A stretch of 64,000 nt of DNA from Deltaproteobacteria bacterium (GTDB lineage Bacteria > Desulfobacterota > Desulfuromonadia > Geobacterales > JAJYBI01). The notes beneath the pieces were generated by a model. The model had not been told where the DNA came from and did no database searches. It saw only the letters and a program-made list of their open reading frames with translations. The number at the start of each line of letters is the position of its first letter. The stretch's first letter is position 1. A program made the translations under genes and the position numbers. The stretch is taken from the NCBI GenBank assembly GCA_021779095.1, contig JAJYBI010000012.1, positions 28,606 to 92,605 on the forward strand. Direction: 5' to 3'. Positions 62,126 to 64,000 of the stretch are shown piece by piece.

Positions 62126-62737
62126 ATGTCAGAGAACATCAGAACGAAGGCCGGCGAGAATTACCTGACGGAACACGAGGAGAAGATCCTGTTCAACCAT
62201 CTGTCGCGGCTGAAGGACCGGCAGGCGGAGCGGGATTTTGTGCTGCTCAAGGTCATGCGGCTCTTGGGGCTGCGCCGGGTGGAGACGGTGAGGTTGAATG
62301 TCGAGGACATGTTCCGCAAGGAGAAGCTGGTGGTGCATGAGCGGATCGCGGCGAAGGGCGGCATCGGGGAGCTGGACATCCCGGTGGAGCTCTCGAAACT
62401 GATGACCCGCTTTTTCTTCCTCAAGCGCCAGTGGCGGGAGGACATGTCCCCCGATGCTCCCTTGTTCGTTTCCCGCAACGGTGACCGACTGGCACCGCGC
62501 ACGGTGAATGACCTGGTGGCGAAGTGGAGCCGGGAGGCGGGGGTGCGGATCACCCCCCACGGTTTCCGCCACACCAAGGGCCGGCGGATCATGGACGATG
62601 TCCGGCACCTGGCGCCGGAGCAGGCGGCCAAGAAGCTGAACTTCGCGAACCGCCAGCTGCGGCACAAGACCATGAACGCGACGATGATCTACACCGCGCC
62701 GACGAAGGAAGAAATGGCGCTGGTGGCGGGGATATAG
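62126..62737 (+). CDS. Second, short tyrosine recombinase
   Basis: 203 residues, catalytic domain only: Arg in MRLLGLRRVETVRLN, beta strands with Lys in ERIAAKGGIGELDIP, HGFRHTKGRRIMDD (HxxR), and NRQLRHKTMNATMIYTAP with the nucleophile Tyr. It lacks a separate core-binding domain. ATG at 62126 with GGGGAGG; the frame is open for 50 codons upstream but without support. It lies inside the early operon, away from the att site, so its target is unclear (resolution, inversion, or domesticated). Confidence 0.85.
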   Translation: MSENIRTKAGENYLTEHEEKILFNHLSRLKDRQAERDFVLLKVMRLLGLRRVETVRLNVEDMFRKEKLVVHERIAAKGGIGELDIPVELSKLMTRFFFLKRQWREDMSPDAPLFVSRNGDRLAPRTVNDLVAKWSREAGVRITPHGFRHTKGRRIMDDVRHLAPEQAAKKLNFANRQLRHKTMNATMIYTAPTKEEMALVAGI

Positions 62738-62750
62738 AGGGAGAGAGACC

Positions 62751-62933
62751 ATGTCAACGACTCATCACAGTGGTGCAAGCATATCGGTACACGACGGAGG
62801 AATTGTCTACGTGCTTGTCAATGATCTGGCCACGTTTAATGCCATACCTCTGCCGGTGAACGAAGGTAAATGCCTCAGTAAAACACTGCAGAAGAGCGGT
62901 GAATGCTGGATCATTTTCCAATTCTGGGCATAA
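62751..62933 (+). CDS. Small hypothetical protein
   Basis: 60 residues (SVHDGGIVYVLVNDLATFNAIPLPV...ECWIIFQFWA). GAGAGAGACC ribosome binding site. No family recognised. Confidence 0.5.
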   Translation: MSTTHHSGASISVHDGGIVYVLVNDLATFNAIPLPVNEGKCLSKTLQKSGECWIIFQFWA

Positions 62934-62942
62934 GGGAGAGCC

Positions 62943-63059
62943 ATGCACGTTCTGAAGGAAGACGGCCACGTGATGCAACTTGCTAGCCCGGGTTGTATCA
63001 GTCGGTGGTGGCCAGTTGGCTACGCAAACGAATTGAACACGACAACACACAAAGGATGA
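62943..63059 (+). CDS. Very small hypothetical protein
   Basis: 38 residues (HVLKEDGHVMQLASPGCISRWW...). AAGGGAGAGCC precedes ATG 62943, and it fills the gap to the next gene exactly. Otherwise unsupported. Confidence 0.35.
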   Translation: MHVLKEDGHVMQLASPGCISRWWPVGYANELNTTTHKG

Positions 63060-63063
63060 ATCC

Positions 63064-63384
63064 ATGACAACACGATTCTGGGGAGAAGTAATAGATCAGG
63101 AAGCGGCCAAACAGCTGGGGCTGGATCCCAACTTCACCATCGTCATGATGGCGAACCAGTTTGACTACATCGAAGATATCCACGAAGCCGCCGGTGCGCT
63201 TGTCGGCGAAGGGTACTGTGATCCCGAGGAAGTGGTTGAAGAGATCGAGAAGAAGATGGTTGCGATCGAGCTGCCGAAGGGGTTCGCACTGGTGGCGATG
63301 GCTCCAATCGACGACAGGGAGTCAAAGCGTTACGGTATCGTGGATCTGAGCGCCCACGGAAAAGGGGAAGGGTTGATCCTATGA
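63064..63384 (+). CDS. Hypothetical acidic protein
   Basis: 106 residues (RFWGEVIDQEAAKQLGLDPNFTIVMMANQFDYIEDIHEAAGALVGEGYCDPEEVVEEI). AAAGGATGA before ATG 63064. Four-base overlap with the next gene. No family recognised. Confidence 0.65.
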   Translation: MTTRFWGEVIDQEAAKQLGLDPNFTIVMMANQFDYIEDIHEAAGALVGEGYCDPEEVVEEIEKKMVAIELPKGFALVAMAPIDDRESKRYGIVDLSAHGKGEGLIL

Positions 63385-63707
63385 CCACCGCCCCCCGCCC
63401 GAAGATCCTCCCCGGCACGACCTACGAGATACCGTGCGCCTGTGGCCGGCTGTATGTGACCTGTACGGATCTGGACGGCCGGCTGTTCGAGATATTCCTC
63501 CGGCTGGGCAAGAGCGGCGGGTGCGGGGCGGCGGTGAACGAGGGGGCGGCCCGGCTGGCATCCAAGGCGCTGCGGGGCGGCATCGAACCGGTCGAGGTGG
63601 TGAAGAGCCTGGCCGGCATTTCCTGTCATGCATCCGGCCCCGCCCTGCCCTGCTGTCTGGCCGCCGCGGCGGAGGCCATCAAATCCCATATCGAGGGGAA
63701 GCCATGA
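63381..63707 (+). CDS. TSCPD-domain protein
   Basis: 108 residues: PGTTYEIPCACGRLYVTCTDLDGRLFEIFLRLGKSGGCGAAVNEGAARLASKALRGGI then ISCHASGPALPCCLAAAAEAI. This is the Cys-rich TSCPD domain usually found at the C-terminus of class II (NrdJ) ribonucleotide reductases and as stand-alone proteins. A zinc-binding accessory role is likely by family. ATG 63381 overlaps the previous stop (ATGA). Confidence 0.82.
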   Translation: MTTAPRPKILPGTTYEIPCACGRLYVTCTDLDGRLFEIFLRLGKSGGCGAAVNEGAARLASKALRGGIEPVEVVKSLAGISCHASGPALPCCLAAAAEAIKSHIEGKP

Positions 63708-64000
63708 GCGAAGCGAAGAAGCATTACAACCAGGGCTGTGTGTTCGGCCGGGTGATCGAGGAGCCGAAGAAGGAAACCTCTACCGGCGGGCAGGACTATA
63801 TCACCTTCAAGGTGAACTGCTCGGGGCCGAAGTCGGGCATGGTGACGGCCTATTGCCGGATCTGGACGCCGAAACGGGTGGTGCCCTTCCTCCAGCACTG
63901 GCGCTCGAATCCGGACAGCCCGCTCTTCCTGAAGGGGCTGTTCAGTCATTACAAGGACGAGAAGAACCGGTTCATGAGCAACTTTACCGTGTTCCACTGG
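63704..64000 (+). CDS. OB-fold (SSB-like) protein, cut by the right edge
   Basis: 99 residues visible: KHYNQGCVFGRVIEEPKKETSTGGQDYITFKVNCSGPKSGMVTAYCRIW...FSHYKDEKNRFMSNFTVFHW. The alternation and the GRV...YITFKV...VTAYCRIW segments suggest a single-strand-DNA-binding OB fold as found in phages and conjugative elements. Start ATG 63704 overlaps the previous stop (ATGA). Confidence 0.6.
   Translation, partial: MSEAKKHYNQGCVFGRVIEEPKKETSTGGQDYITFKVNCSGPKSGMVTAYCRIWTPKRVVPFLQHWRSNPDSPLFLKGLFSHYKDEKNRFMSNFTVFHW

Overview
The window reads as the chromosome of a member of the Geobacterales (Geobacter-like Desulfobacterota). I infer this from the GC-rich codon use, a multihaem c-type cytochrome pair, an atypical type II secretion operon built with PilM/N/O-like parts, and an order of lipid, translation and RNA genes typical of that group. 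No species name can be assigned from sequence alone. Almost everything from 1 to 45.4 kb is on the minus strand and is compact chromosomal core. No gene-free stretch exceeds 300 bases.

Layout. (1) 1-9.6 kb: a cut-off exported protein, glyA, rpiB, then the fatty-acid/phospholipid operon fabF-acpP-fabG-fabD-fabH-plsX-rpmF-yceD (read right to left), with a strong promoter at 8531-8558. (2) 9.0-21.3 kb: TsaC-like, dut, M16 protease, pnp-rpsO, then truB-nrnA-rbfA-infB-ylxRQ-nusA-rimP; several leaders carry terminator-like hairpins. (3) 21.5-25.1 kb: HNH nuclease, divergent deacetylase, an exported cohesin/dockerin-like protein and a SARP-type regulator. (4) 25.2-38.4 kb: one long run gspF-gspE-pilM-pilN-pilO-gspC-like-secretin-two pseudopilins-ftsE-ftsX-envC-like-ctpA. 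The secretin carries N-terminal TPRs and a C-terminal cohesin-like domain. (5) 38.5-43.4 kb: PpiC isomerase, glycosyltransferase, small membrane protein, NHL lipoprotein, and tetrahaem and octahaem cytochromes in one overlapping operon. (6) 43.4-48.6 kb: tRNA-Asp/Val/Asp, HU, pgsA, a lytic transglycosylase, plus-strand nadB and chorismate mutase, a frameshifted stub of a DAHP-synthase regulatory domain, and a Memo-family gene.

(7) 48.5-54.4 kb is an accessory block between core genes: a broken small gene, an 1128-residue SMEK-STAND NTPase-TPR protein (best candidate for a little-described defence system), an MqsA-like toxin-antitoxin pair with palindromic operators, and a four-helix-bundle protein. 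(8) 54.5-57.7 kb returns to core: scpB, scpA, trpS and an M50 protease.

(9) 57.93 kb to the right edge is an integrated element. Its left end is the 3' half of tRNA-Pro(GGG), cut at the anticodon loop and abutting a tyrosine integrase. The element then has a lipoprotein, a zinc-ribbon membrane protein, a LexA/CI-like repressor with a perfect operator inside the opposing promoter, and a rightward early operon of small genes including a CII-like regulator, a second tyrosine recombinase, a TSCPD protein and an OB-fold-like protein running off the edge.
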